This document shows positions 34,736 to 43,154 of a stretch of DNA of 64,000 nt, in pieces; positions within the stretch are counted from its first letter, which is position 1, and each line of letters begins with the position of its first letter. Source of the DNA: JAFGQJ01 sp964588525 (lineage in GTDB: Bacteria; Spirochaetota; Spirochaetia; SZUA-6; DRHE01); contig CAZPQC010000001.1 of assembly GCA_964588525.1 (NCBI GenBank), forward strand, positions 32,611 to 96,610, written 5' to 3'. The notes under the pieces are model-generated. The model saw only the letters and a program-made list of their open reading frames with translations. It did not search any database and was not told the origin of the DNA. Position numbers and translations under genes: made by a program.

Positions 34736-35776
34736 GTGCCGTCGAGTCGACTACCCGAAACGAGCCGCCGAAGGTTCAGCGTGGCTGAGAGGAAGCGGCC
34801 ACGATCCGCCGGAGGGCCGAGGACCCTGCCCACGGACCAGGAGCAGCTGCGCCGGCTGCTCAACTACCTGCCCGACGGGGTGTTGCTTCTCGACCCGGAG
34901 GGCTGTGTACTGTTCGCCAACCCGGCCGCGGAGCGCCTTTTCGGCTACACTCCTGCCACCATGATCGGCAATATATTGGGTTTTCCCGTGGTAGAGGGAG
35001 GGACGGAGATCGAGATCCCCCAGACCGGCGGCGGACTGCGCACCGCGGAGATCCGCGCCGTACGGCTTCAATGGGCGGAGAAGGAGCTGTTTCTGGCCAG
35101 CCTGCGGGACGTGAGCGAGCGCAAACAGGCGGAGGTAAAGGTCCTCTCCCTGGGGCGACAGCTGCTGGAGGCCTATGAAACGATCCACAGCCGGGTGGGC
35201 AAGGAGCTGCACGACACGGTCGGACAGCCCCTGATCGGGCTCAAGCTGGCTTTGCACCATTTCCAGGAGCTGAAGGAGCAGGAGCCGGACATCGGCCTGG
35301 GTGAGATCGGGGAGCTTGTGGACGACATGATCAACAGCATCCGCGACCTTACCCACTCCCTGCGCCCGGCGGTGGGTAACGGTTGGAGCCTCAAGGAATC
35401 CCTTGAAAATCACTTCCACCGCCTGGAATCCAAGGAGGGGCTGACCGTTCGCTTCCGGGATGGTTTTTCCAAAATCCCGCTCCCCCGGCTGATCGAGACG
35501 GTGGCCTTCCGCATCGTTCAGGAGGGACTGGACAACATTGCCCGGTACGCGGGGGTCGAGGAAGCCGAGGTGTCGATCAGCGCCCGGGATGATGAGCAGC
35601 TGGTGATCCGAATCCAAGACCGGGGAAAGGGCTTCGAACCGGATGAGGCGCAGCGCGAAGGCGGGATCGGCCTGCGGGCCATGCGGGAACGAGCCGAGCT
35701 GGCCCAGGGCAGCCTTTCGGTGGATTCGGCTCCGGGCGGGGGAACCCGGATCACCGCGGTTTTGCCATTGAAATAA
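34736..35776 (+). CDS. PAS-domain sensor histidine kinase (HisKA_3 type)
   Basis: A 346-residue cytosolic kinase. A PAS domain spans about residues 40-125 (LNYLPDGVLLLDPEGCVLFANPAAERLFGY). The dimerisation/phosphoacceptor domain is of the NarX/HisKA_3 type with the histidine in KELHDTVGQPLIGLKL. The ATPase domain shows EGLDNIARYAG and DRGKGFEP with GIGLRAMRERAEL. The start is uncertain; GTG 34736 and GTG 34781 are both possible, the latter giving 331 residues. It stands just after the kaiCB relic, and in other bacteria such kinases are encoded next to kaiC and kaiB, so it may be an orphan output or input partner. No response regulator follows. Confidence 0.88.
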   Translation: MPSSRLPETSRRRFSVAERKRPRSAGGPRTLPTDQEQLRRLLNYLPDGVLLLDPEGCVLFANPAAERLFGYTPATMIGNILGFPVVEGGTEIEIPQTGGGLRTAEIRAVRLQWAEKELFLASLRDVSERKQAEVKVLSLGRQLLEAYETIHSRVGKELHDTVGQPLIGLKLALHHFQELKEQEPDIGLGEIGELVDDMINSIRDLTHSLRPAVGNGWSLKESLENHFHRLESKEGLTVRFRDGFSKIPLPRLIETVAFRIVQEGLDNIARYAGVEEAEVSISARDDEQLVIRIQDRGKGFEPDEAQREGGIGLRAMRERAELAQGSLSVDSAPGGGTRITAVLPLK

Positions 35777-36035
35777 TCCTGTCTACCGGATCGAAGCAAG
35801 CGCCCCCAGATCGAAAGCCTCGGAGATCATACCCCGATCGGCAACAGAAACTTGAATATGCGGAGACGAAGTGCCTCGCATCCATAACCGTTTCCTGCTA
35901 TTTTCCCGCATCTCGAACGTGTTCAAAGGTGACTTGGACGAGGTGGTGCTCCACACCGACGGTAAGGAACAGGTCCACCCGCCGCAGCGGCGAGAGGGAG
36001 TCGGTGAGGTGTAGCAGTAGCAAACCTGCTCGCTC
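35777..36035. other. Intergenic stretch without an identified gene
   Basis: 259 bases between the convergent PAS kinase and transketolase-like genes. Both strands have short open frames (for example a plus-strand segment reading HNRFLLFSRISNVFKGDLDE), but none has a start, ribosome-binding site or recognisable family. No strong hairpin with a T-run was found. Confidence 0.4.
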
Positions 36036-38393
36036 TCAGCTCTGCGGGGAGCCACACGCTTGTAGACGGGCCAGCCGTTCGGGCCTGGACTCCGCAAAGC
36101 GCCTGACTCCCTGGAGGATATCCTCCGGGGAGAGACGGGCCTCCTCCAGCACCTCATCCAGGGTGCCTCCCGTTCGCCAGCGGTCGTCCCAGTCCGCCGA
36201 CAGGGCATACTCCTCGCCGATCTTGGTGTACAGCCAGTCGTGCATCAGCCAACGGGCCTGGGTGGTGATCACCGTGGAGTCCAGGCGCTCCGCCTCGGAG
36301 AGAACTTGCAGCCGGTAGGATTCGCCCTGAGCTGCGAACAGCTGTGGGCTGGTGGCGCAGACCACCTTGACGTTCAAGTCGGCGAGATCCCGGAGAATAC
36401 GGATCACCGCGGCCATGGCGCTGGTGCCCTGCACGATCACCGTTCCGCCCCGCGGCCGGTCGTGGTCGACGTCCCGCACCACATAGGCTCCGCGGGCCGC
36501 CTCGAAGTGGGAGGGCATTCCGAGAGCTTCTCGGTCGGGAATCTCGATTTTCGGCCGGGTGAGGTGCAGAGCCACCACCGGAACATCCCGCCTCAGCGCC
36601 GCTGACAGAAGGACCGGCACCTCGTTGAACTCCCAGGGATGCAGGTTGATGATCTGACCTTGGGGAAACAGCTGGGTGACCCCGGGGGAAAAGATGCCGA
36701 AGTGGGTGCGGCTGTCGTCCGCGGTCTCCGGCCCGGAGTGACCGGCTATCCAGAGCACCTTGCCCAGCTTCCACTCGCAGTCCTGGGCCAGCTGGCTGAA
36801 CAGCCGCACCATGCCGTACAGCAGGTACGAGAAGGAACCGTAGGTGGAGGTGGTTCCCCAAAACCCCTGGAATTCCGTTTCCGGATCCTCGGAAAGATTC
36901 ACCGTGGCCAATCCGGTCATGATGCCGGCGTTGGTGAATTCGGTGATCTCCTGGGGCAACAGCGCTCCTTGGTCGCTTCCATGGCGCTCGTACCACCCGT
37001 AGCCTTCGAAGGACCCGAAGGAAGAACCGAAACCGCTGATGTTGGTGGAGCCGGCCAGGTCCGCGGAGCTGGCCAGGAACAGGGGCTGTCCGTACTCCCG
37101 GGCACCCAGGGCGTTGACCCAGGCCCCCCAGAGTCCCAGGGCTTCCCGGTTGGCCCGCTTCTCCCCCGCTTGGGCAAACAGCTCCGGCGGGTAGGCCCGG
37201 GCATCGCACAACCTGGGATCGGCGAAGGGACCGCCCTTGCTGTCCTTCCTGCCCTTCGGTTTCGTCCGACCGAGACGAAAAGCGGGGATCTCATTGGGCA
37301 CACTCTCCCCCAGCTCCACCAGCCGGCCGGCCAGGTAGTCCACCAGCGCCTGATCCCGGTGAAGCACCCCGATCACCGCTTCCAGGTTGTCGCGAAACTC
37401 CTGCTGCAGAGCTTTAGCCTCCGTCGGAGCGCTGCCGCCGAAATTGGCGAAGCTCACCCCGTACTTCTCGGCGAAGGGTCTCTTGGTCTCCCAAAACTTT
37501 TCACTGTTTTGCGGGTGAGGCGAGCCGTGGGAGGCGTTGTCGTACTTGAGGTAGCCCCGACCCTTGCGGGTCCTGACCCACACGGCTGCCGGAGAACGCT
37601 GCGGATTGTCGGCGCCCACGATCTCCACCAGCACGGCGGTGATCGCTTCCCAGCTCTCCCCTTCCTCGGTTCCCGCCGTCCGCCACCCGTGGGAGGCGAA
37701 CCACTCCGTCGGAGTGCCGTACACGGAGTGGCTAATCTGGTGGTCGTCGATGCCGAAGTCGTTCCAGTCCACCAGGTAGATCAGGTTGTCCAGGGCCAGA
37801 CCCCAGGCGGAGTTGGCCGTCTCATGGGTGGCTCCTGGAGTCAGGCCTCCCTCCCCTTCCAGGACGAACACCTTCACCCCTTCGGCCCCCGCCCGCTTGA
37901 GGGCCAGGGCGATTCCGGCGGAAGCCGGGCTCCCGTGGCCGGAAGGGCCGGTGTTGAACTTGAGAAAAAGGGTCCTTCCCTGCATCTCCGCGTGGCCGGA
38001 AAGCCCCCCGCGATGGCGAAAGCCCAGCAGGTGCTCCCAGTACAGGGCTCGCTTCTCAGGATCGAGCACCTGGTAGCGGGAATCCCCGGTCTGCCGGTGC
38101 TTGATGCGCAGAGCTTCGTTCAGCACCGCCAGGGTACAGTACACCAGGGGGATGGTGTGTCCCGCGCCCAGTACGAAGCGGTCGGCGAAGCGACGGCCCG
38201 GATCCCGGATATCCCAACGCATCACCCCGCTCAGCAAAGTGGCCAGCAGGATGTGCACCTTGGAGCGGGAGCCTCCCGGGTGTCCGCTCTGGCGATAGTT
38301 GAGGATGATGTCGATCAGCTGATCGATGAGATCCTTGGTTTTTTCCCAGTGAGCGAAGGGATGGTTCAAAGTGGCGGTGTTGTTCTTGCTCAT
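36036..38393 (-). CDS. Transketolase-like thiamine-diphosphate enzyme
   Basis: A 785-residue TPP enzyme. The N-terminal domain begins with GHPGGSRSKVHILLATL and DRFVLGAGHTIPLVY, and has the cofactor region LEGEGGLTPGATHETANSAWGL...VDWNDFGID, where GEG replaces the usual GDG and the Asn is retained. The middle pyrimidine domain includes SSADLAGSTNISGFG and GHSGPETADDSRTHFGIFSP; the C-terminal domain has GTSAMAAVI. It is about 120 residues longer than ordinary transketolase, so it belongs to a distinct subfamily. Its start overlaps the aminotransferase stop by 4 bases, and both are divergent from an Lrp-type regulator. Substrates are not evident. Confidence 0.82.
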   Translation of the reverse strand: MSKNNTATLNHPFAHWEKTKDLIDQLIDIILNYRQSGHPGGSRSKVHILLATLLSGVMRWDIRDPGRRFADRFVLGAGHTIPLVYCTLAVLNEALRIKHRQTGDSRYQVLDPEKRALYWEHLLGFRHRGGLSGHAEMQGRTLFLKFNTGPSGHGSPASAGIALALKRAGAEGVKVFVLEGEGGLTPGATHETANSAWGLALDNLIYLVDWNDFGIDDHQISHSVYGTPTEWFASHGWRTAGTEEGESWEAITAVLVEIVGADNPQRSPAAVWVRTRKGRGYLKYDNASHGSPHPQNSEKFWETKRPFAEKYGVSFANFGGSAPTEAKALQQEFRDNLEAVIGVLHRDQALVDYLAGRLVELGESVPNEIPAFRLGRTKPKGRKDSKGGPFADPRLCDARAYPPELFAQAGEKRANREALGLWGAWVNALGAREYGQPLFLASSADLAGSTNISGFGSSFGSFEGYGWYERHGSDQGALLPQEITEFTNAGIMTGLATVNLSEDPETEFQGFWGTTSTYGSFSYLLYGMVRLFSQLAQDCEWKLGKVLWIAGHSGPETADDSRTHFGIFSPGVTQLFPQGQIINLHPWEFNEVPVLLSAALRRDVPVVALHLTRPKIEIPDREALGMPSHFEAARGAYVVRDVDHDRPRGGTVIVQGTSAMAAVIRILRDLADLNVKVVCATSPQLFAAQGESYRLQVLSEAERLDSTVITTQARWLMHDWLYTKIGEEYALSADWDDRWRTGGTLDEVLEEARLSPEDILQGVRRFAESRPERLARLQACGSPQS

Positions 38394-39613
38394 GCGCTCT
38401 TCACCTTTCCCTGCGACGCCTTTCCTGTTACGAACGACCGCAGCCGCCCGATACCCTCCTCGATCCCCTCCAGATCGATCCCGGAGTAGGACAGCCGGAT
38501 GTAGCGCTCCCGCTCCCCGGGAAGGGCGCTGCCGAAATGCAGGCGGGTGCAGAAGGAAACCCCCGTAGCATCCAGAACTCCCTTGCGGAACGATTCGTAG
38601 TCTTCCAAACCCGTCCGCTTCATCACCTCAGTGACATTGGGAAACAGGTAGAAGGTTGCATTCGGTCGCGAACAGTGCAGGCCCGGAATAGCGCTCAGCA
38701 GCTCGTGGCAGCGGTCGCGACGCTGCTTCAGGGTGCGGATGACGGCCTTGGCCCCGTCCTGAGGACCGGTCAGGGCTTCCAGCCCGGCGTACTGAACGAA
38801 GTGGTTGGAACAGGACTCGTCGTTTACGCTCAGCTTGGCGATCCCGTCGATCAGCTCCCGCGGCCCGGCTGCCGCACCCAGGCGCCATCCGGTCATGGCG
38901 TATTTCTTGGAAAAAGTATAAAGGATCAGGCAGCGCTCTTCCATCCCCGGAAACGAGACCAGGGAGCTGGACTGCCCTTCGTAGCGGATGTCGAAATAGG
39001 CCTCGTCACAGAGGACCAGCAGATCATGGCGGAGCACCAACTCGCTCAAAGCGGCAAGGCCCCGCTCGTCCTCCTCCGCACCTGTCGGATTCTGCAGGTT
39101 GTTGAACACCAGGAGGCGGGTGGCCGGGGTGATGCGCCTCTCCAAATCGTCCAAGTCGAGATGGAAGCCATCGGATCCTTCGCGGTACGGATAGAGTACG
39201 GGCTTTCCGCCGTGGAAGGTCACGATCGACTCGTAGATCGGATACCCGGGGGTGGGAATCAGCACCTCATCCCCCGGATTCATCAGGGCGAGAAAGAACT
39301 TCTGAATCACCGGTTTGCCCCCCGGCTGGACAGCCACGTTGGCTCCGCTGTAGGAAATTCTATGGGAGCGGTTGATATCCTCGGCCAGGGCGTCCCGAAG
39401 CTCCGCGATGCCGTAGTTGGAACAGTAGCCGGTCTTGCCCTCTCTCATTGCCCTGTTCGCCGCCTCGATGATGTTCTCCGGGGTCTTGAGATCGATGTCC
39501 CCCAGGTGGAAGGGAAAGACCCGGGCACCGTCATCGATATAGCGGCGGGCTTCCGCAGCCACGGCAAAGGCAGTTTCGGTTCCGAGTTTGGAAAAACGTA
39601 AGGCCAGATCCAT
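38390..39613 (-). CDS. Class I/II PLP-dependent aminotransferase
   Basis: A 407-residue aminotransferase of fold type I. Family landmarks are YCSNYGIAELRDALAEDI, PGYPIYESIV, NNLQNPTGA (Asn binding PLP), DEAYFDI and the Schiff-base lysine in TFSKKYAMTGWRLG, then the substrate-binding Arg in RYIRLSYSG. The ATG at 39613 is chosen for GGAGG 7 bases upstream. It is the first gene of a two-gene operon with the transketolase-like gene, so the pair could make and aminate a keto compound. The exact substrate is open. Confidence 0.9.
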   Translation of the reverse strand: MDLALRFSKLGTETAFAVAAEARRYIDDGARVFPFHLGDIDLKTPENIIEAANRAMREGKTGYCSNYGIAELRDALAEDINRSHRISYSGANVAVQPGGKPVIQKFFLALMNPGDEVLIPTPGYPIYESIVTFHGGKPVLYPYREGSDGFHLDLDDLERRITPATRLLVFNNLQNPTGAEEDERGLAALSELVLRHDLLVLCDEAYFDIRYEGQSSSLVSFPGMEERCLILYTFSKKYAMTGWRLGAAAGPRELIDGIAKLSVNDESCSNHFVQYAGLEALTGPQDGAKAVIRTLKQRRDRCHELLSAIPGLHCSRPNATFYLFPNVTEVMKRTGLEDYESFRKGVLDATGVSFCTRLHFGSALPGERERYIRLSYSGIDLEGIEEGIGRLRSFVTGKASQGKVKSA

Positions 39614-39661
39614 GGTTTTCCTCCGTGTACCGTCGATTTCAGTTGCCTGCAATCTTACCGT

Positions 39662-39764
39662 TTATTATCTACACTAAGCATAAATTAGTGGAATATTATT
39701 GTCAATAACGAAAATTATTATCTATATTCTACGATATTTATAATATACTAGATTATGCTATAAT
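39662..39764. promoter_or_regulatory. AT-rich divergent control region of the aminotransferase and lrp genes
   Basis: This is the most AT-rich stretch of the window. TTATTATCTA occurs twice in the same orientation (39662-39671 and 39715-39724), 53 bp apart, close to five helical turns. For the regulator gene an extended -10, TGCTATAAT, ends at 39764; its -35 (ATTTAT) is weak. The layout suits an Lrp/AsnC protein that wraps DNA to control itself and the divergent operon. Confidence 0.5.
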
Positions 39765-39835
39765 GGAACGATCGCTGTTCCGTTGCCGAGGATTTCGTGA
39801 TCCTTCACGATCACTCGAGGAGAGGATGCAAGTCA

Positions 39836-40276
39836 ATGAGTGTGCAAATCGACGAGCTCGACTGGAAAATCATCAGGATTCTTGAGAAAAACGGCCGTGC
39901 CCAGAACAAGGAGATAGCCGAACAGGTCGGGGTTTCCGAAGGCACGGTGCGCAACCGCATCAAGAAGCTCACCGATCATGAGTTCCTGCGGATCCGCGGT
40001 CTGACCAACCCGAACGAGCGCACCGACGAGGCCCTGGTCTACATGGGGATCAAGATCGCGGTCAATCGGGACAGCATCAAGATTTCCGAGGCGGTCTCCA
40101 AGCTCAACTGTGTCAAATCCGTAGCTGTGGTGACCGGCCGCTACGATCTGCTCGTCGAGGTCTATGTGGAGCCGTACAACATCATCAAGTTCTTGAGCAC
40201 GGAGCTGGCCAAGATCGATTCCATCGTCTCGGTGGAGAGCTTCATCGTTCTGCACTGCGTGAATAAATTCGTCTGA
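39836..40276 (+). CDS. Lrp/AsnC-family transcriptional regulator
   Basis: A 146-residue regulator. The N-terminal winged helix-turn-helix (IDELDWKIIRILEKNGRAQNKEIAEQ, VSEGTVRNRIKKL) is followed by a RAM/AsnC-D ligand-binding domain (VAVVTGRYDLLVEVYV, IVSVESFIVLHCVNKFV). It probably senses an amino acid or keto acid. Divergent placement from the aminotransferase operon suggests that this operon is its target. The ATG at 39836 fits the family start; an in-frame start 13 codons earlier is less likely. Confidence 0.92.
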   Translation: MSVQIDELDWKIIRILEKNGRAQNKEIAEQVGVSEGTVRNRIKKLTDHEFLRIRGLTNPNERTDEALVYMGIKIAVNRDSIKISEAVSKLNCVKSVAVVTGRYDLLVEVYVEPYNIIKFLSTELAKIDSIVSVESFIVLHCVNKFV

Positions 40277-40376
40277 AAGGAGTGCCGCAGCGGGCATCAC
40301 AAAAATTTGCAATACCACAGGTCGACCTCTATACTGATTGGCAGGATCGCGCCGGTAAAAGGCACGGAGGAACGCA

Positions 40377-40883
40377 ATGAAGCAAAAGGTTATTGCCAAA
40401 CAACCGAACTCCAAGATGTGCTACGTCTGTGGGCTGAAAAATCCGAAGGGTTTGCAGGCATCCTTCTACGAGCTGGAGAACGGAGAGGTGGTAGGACAGT
40501 TCTGCCCCGGAGAGGACTATCAGGGGTATCCGGACCGGCTGCACGGATGCATCGCCGCCGGTCTGCTGGACGAGGCGATCGGCCGGGCCATCCGGACACA
40601 CTACAGCGAGGAAGCCATGGGGCAGACCGTCGAGCTTCACCTGCGCTATCGAGCGCCGGTCCCCCTCAACCAACCGCTGCGAATCGTGGCCAGAGTGACC
40701 CGGGACATCCGGCGGATCTTCGAGGGAACCGCCGAGCTTAAACTGCCGGACGGTACCGTGGCCGTGGAGGCCTCGGGCAAGTACTTCAGCCTGATCGGCG
40801 ACACGCTGCACAAGGAAGAACTGGAAGCCCAGGAGTGGCGGGTCTATCCCGCCGAGGACGATCCGCAGGAGCTGGAGATCTAG
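40377..40883 (+). CDS. Hotdog-fold thioesterase-like protein (PaaI group)
   Basis: A 168-residue protein beginning with a small motif KMCYVCGLKNPKGL, common in hotdog-fold proteins of the PaaI/YbgC kind, then HGCIAAGLLDEAIGRAI (the helix and catalytic region), TVELHLRYRAPVPLNQPL and AVEASGKYFSL. It probably cleaves an acyl-CoA. The C-terminal 25 residues are acidic. Its ligand cannot be derived. It stands alone between the regulator gene and the MttB homologue, 100 bases from the former. Confidence 0.75.
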   Translation: MKQKVIAKQPNSKMCYVCGLKNPKGLQASFYELENGEVVGQFCPGEDYQGYPDRLHGCIAAGLLDEAIGRAIRTHYSEEAMGQTVELHLRYRAPVPLNQPLRIVARVTRDIRRIFEGTAELKLPDGTVAVEASGKYFSLIGDTLHKEELEAQEWRVYPAEDDPQELEI

Positions 40884-40970
40884 GCTCTGAGCCGAAACGC
40901 CGCGGGATTTCCTTTCTTTCCGCCTCGGACTATACTCGGGTATTCCCGCATCCGCTGGAGGAGCGCAACG

Positions 40971-42437
40971 GTGAACGATCCAATTCGACCGCAGATCCAA
41001 CTGCTCGATAAAGGAACTGTCGAAGAGGTGCTCGAAGAGGCCAAGAGGGTTCTCTCCGCTCTAGGCTTCTACCTGGAAAACCGGGAGGCCCTGGAAATCC
41101 TGCGGGAGGCGGGCGCAAGCCTGGACGAAGCCGGCGGCCGGGTTTTTCTACCCCCGGAGATGGTGGATGTTGCCGTGGCCGCAGCCCCCTCGACGATTCG
41201 GCTCTACGACTCGGCGGGAGATCCGGCGGTGGAATTGGGAGGCGAGAACGTCTGCTTCGATCCCGGATCCGCAGCCCTGAATATCCTGGACCCCGTTACC
41301 GGTGAAATCCGTCCGGCCCGCACTCCGGACTTCGTAGCCTTCAGCAAGGTCGTGGAGCAGTTGGAGCATATCAAAGCGCAGAGCACGGCTGTGATCTGCA
41401 GCGACGTTCCCCAGGGAATGGCCGACCGCTACCGGCTGTACCTGGCGCTGCTGTACTGCAGCAAGCCCGTGATCACCGGCACCTTCACAAAGCAGTCCTT
41501 CCCCATCATGAAAGAGATGCTGGCGGCCGTCCGGGGCGGCGCCGAAGCGTTGCGGCAAAAACCCCTGGCCGTCTTCGACGCCTGCCCCTCCCCTCCGCTC
41601 AAGTGGAGCGACCTGACCTGCCAGAGCCTGATCGACGCGGCCCGCTCCGGCATTCCCTCGGAGCTCGTCTCCATGCCCCTGACGGGCGCAAACGCGCCGA
41701 TCACCCTGCTGGGTGCGATTGTGCAGCATACCGCAGAGACCCTGGCGGGGGTGGTGATCAGCCAATGCGTTCGCAGCGGCGCCCCGGTGATCTGGGGCGG
41801 CTCGCCCTCGGCATTCGACATGCGCCGGGGCACCACGCCCATGGGCTCGATCGACACCATGATGATCGATCTGGGCTGCGCCGAAGTTGGCAAGCATCTG
41901 GGCCTTCCCACCCACGCCTACTTGGGCATGAGCGACGCCAAACTCCTGGACGCCCAGAGCGGGCTGGAATCGGGGATGGGCACCCTGCTGGCCGGGATCA
42001 AGGGAATCAACATGATCTCCGGTGCGGGCATGCTGAACTTCGAATCCACCCAGAGCGTTCAAAAGCTGGTCATCGACAATGAGATCTGCGGAATGACTTA
42101 CCGGTTTCTGGAGGGTGTCGCCCGTAGGGACAGACCGATTGCATTCGACCTGCTCGAGACCCTGATATCGGAGGGGCAGCTGCTCGATTCCGAACATACC
42201 CTGAAATGGTTCAAGGGCGAGCACTACCTCCCCTCCGCTGTCATCGATCGTTCGAACGTGGAGGATTGGCTGACAGACGGGAAGAAGAGCATCGGTGATC
42301 GAGCCGCACAGCGGGCGAATGCCTTGATCGCGAGCTACCCGGGCAGTCCCTTGGAGCCGGATGTTCAAAAAGAACTGACCCGGATCATCAACCGGGATAC
42401 GGAAGATGGATTTTTCCCTGCTGACACTGTACAATAA
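40971..42437 (+). CDS. Non-pyrrolysine trimethylamine methyltransferase (MttB) superfamily protein
   Basis: A 488-residue TIM-barrel methyltransferase of the MttB/MtgB superfamily (COG5598), whose members transfer methyl from quaternary amines such as glycine betaine to a corrinoid protein. Blocks include NVCFDPGSAALNILDP, GTFTKQSFPIMKEMLAAVRGG, MPLTGANAPITLLGAIVQHTAETLAG and GLPTHAYLGMSDAKLLDAQSGLESGMG. There is no in-frame amber codon, so it is the non-pyrrolysine type. The GTG start has GGAGGAG about 8 bases upstream. No corrinoid protein or reactivase gene is nearby, so its partner is elsewhere or it uses another acceptor. Confidence 0.87.
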   Translation: MNDPIRPQIQLLDKGTVEEVLEEAKRVLSALGFYLENREALEILREAGASLDEAGGRVFLPPEMVDVAVAAAPSTIRLYDSAGDPAVELGGENVCFDPGSAALNILDPVTGEIRPARTPDFVAFSKVVEQLEHIKAQSTAVICSDVPQGMADRYRLYLALLYCSKPVITGTFTKQSFPIMKEMLAAVRGGAEALRQKPLAVFDACPSPPLKWSDLTCQSLIDAARSGIPSELVSMPLTGANAPITLLGAIVQHTAETLAGVVISQCVRSGAPVIWGGSPSAFDMRRGTTPMGSIDTMMIDLGCAEVGKHLGLPTHAYLGMSDAKLLDAQSGLESGMGTLLAGIKGINMISGAGMLNFESTQSVQKLVIDNEICGMTYRFLEGVARRDRPIAFDLLETLISEGQLLDSEHTLKWFKGEHYLPSAVIDRSNVEDWLTDGKKSIGDRAAQRANALIASYPGSPLEPDVQKELTRIINRDTEDGFFPADTVQ

Positions 42438-42451
42438 AGGGTAGGAGAAAA

Positions 42452-43117
42452 TTGAGTCTTATGGACAAGAAGTATTACGCCCACTTGAAAGCCTACGTCC
42501 TCTCCCATCAAATCGGGGAGGACCCCTACAAGACCCTGGCCAAGATCAAGGGCATCGCCAACACCAACCCAAACCGCTGGGACGGAAAGCTGCCGACCAA
42601 GGGTTTTCGCCCGGACACGGAGTTTTGCCATGTGGCCGAGGCCGGTAAAGAGAGGCCGGTCGTGCCCTGGTGGTGGTATGCGAAAGAGAAGGAACCGGTT
42701 CCCCCGGTAGTCAAGGATATCTACAAGGGAGTGGCCTTTGACTTCGCCGTGATGTATCCCCAGAAAAATGCCTGGATCTACATCTTGGCCGAACCGAGCC
42801 CCGAAGAGATCAAGCTGCTCAGCCGGCAGGACCACTTGAAGGCCTTCATCCTTATTTCGCTGATCAACAAGAAGTTCCCCAAAGCCCAGAGGGAGCACAA
42901 GCGCCTGCATCTCGGGACGGTGATGGGCTCCAAGGACCTGAATCGGATCTTCCCCTTTGCCGCCTTCCAGGAAGAGGACAAGCGCTACCGATCGGTTCCC
43001 CGAAACATCCCCACCCTGAGCCGCGTGGTGCACCCCGCTTCCAATACGGCCAACTGGAATATCCGTCTGCCCAAGGACGGGCACGTGTACGGCTCTTTCC
43101 AGGAGATTGTGGGATAG
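42452..43117 (+). CDS. Hypothetical 221-residue protein next to the MttB homologue
   Basis: A mostly hydrophilic protein with no signal or membrane segment. It starts 14 bases after the MttB-like gene (TTG 42452 with GGAG 4 bases upstream; ATG 42461 is an alternative). Aromatic and basic residues are frequent, for example RPVVPWWWYAKEKEPVPP, and a compact block WIYILAEPSPEEIKLLSRQDHLK suggests an ordered domain. No cysteine or histidine cluster is obvious. I do not recognise it. Its tight link to the methyltransferase gene implies a joint role. Confidence 0.65.
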   Translation: MSLMDKKYYAHLKAYVLSHQIGEDPYKTLAKIKGIANTNPNRWDGKLPTKGFRPDTEFCHVAEAGKERPVVPWWWYAKEKEPVPPVVKDIYKGVAFDFAVMYPQKNAWIYILAEPSPEEIKLLSRQDHLKAFILISLINKKFPKAQREHKRLHLGTVMGSKDLNRIFPFAAFQEEDKRYRSVPRNIPTLSRVVHPASNTANWNIRLPKDGHVYGSFQEIVG

Positions 43118-43154
43118 TCGAAACTCCCGCAGCCCCTCCGCCCACCGCGAAGCT

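Noticed and set aside
40971..42437. Pyrrolysine-containing MttB
   Set aside because: The frame has no internal amber codon, and no pyl genes are present, so it is the non-pyrrolysine type.
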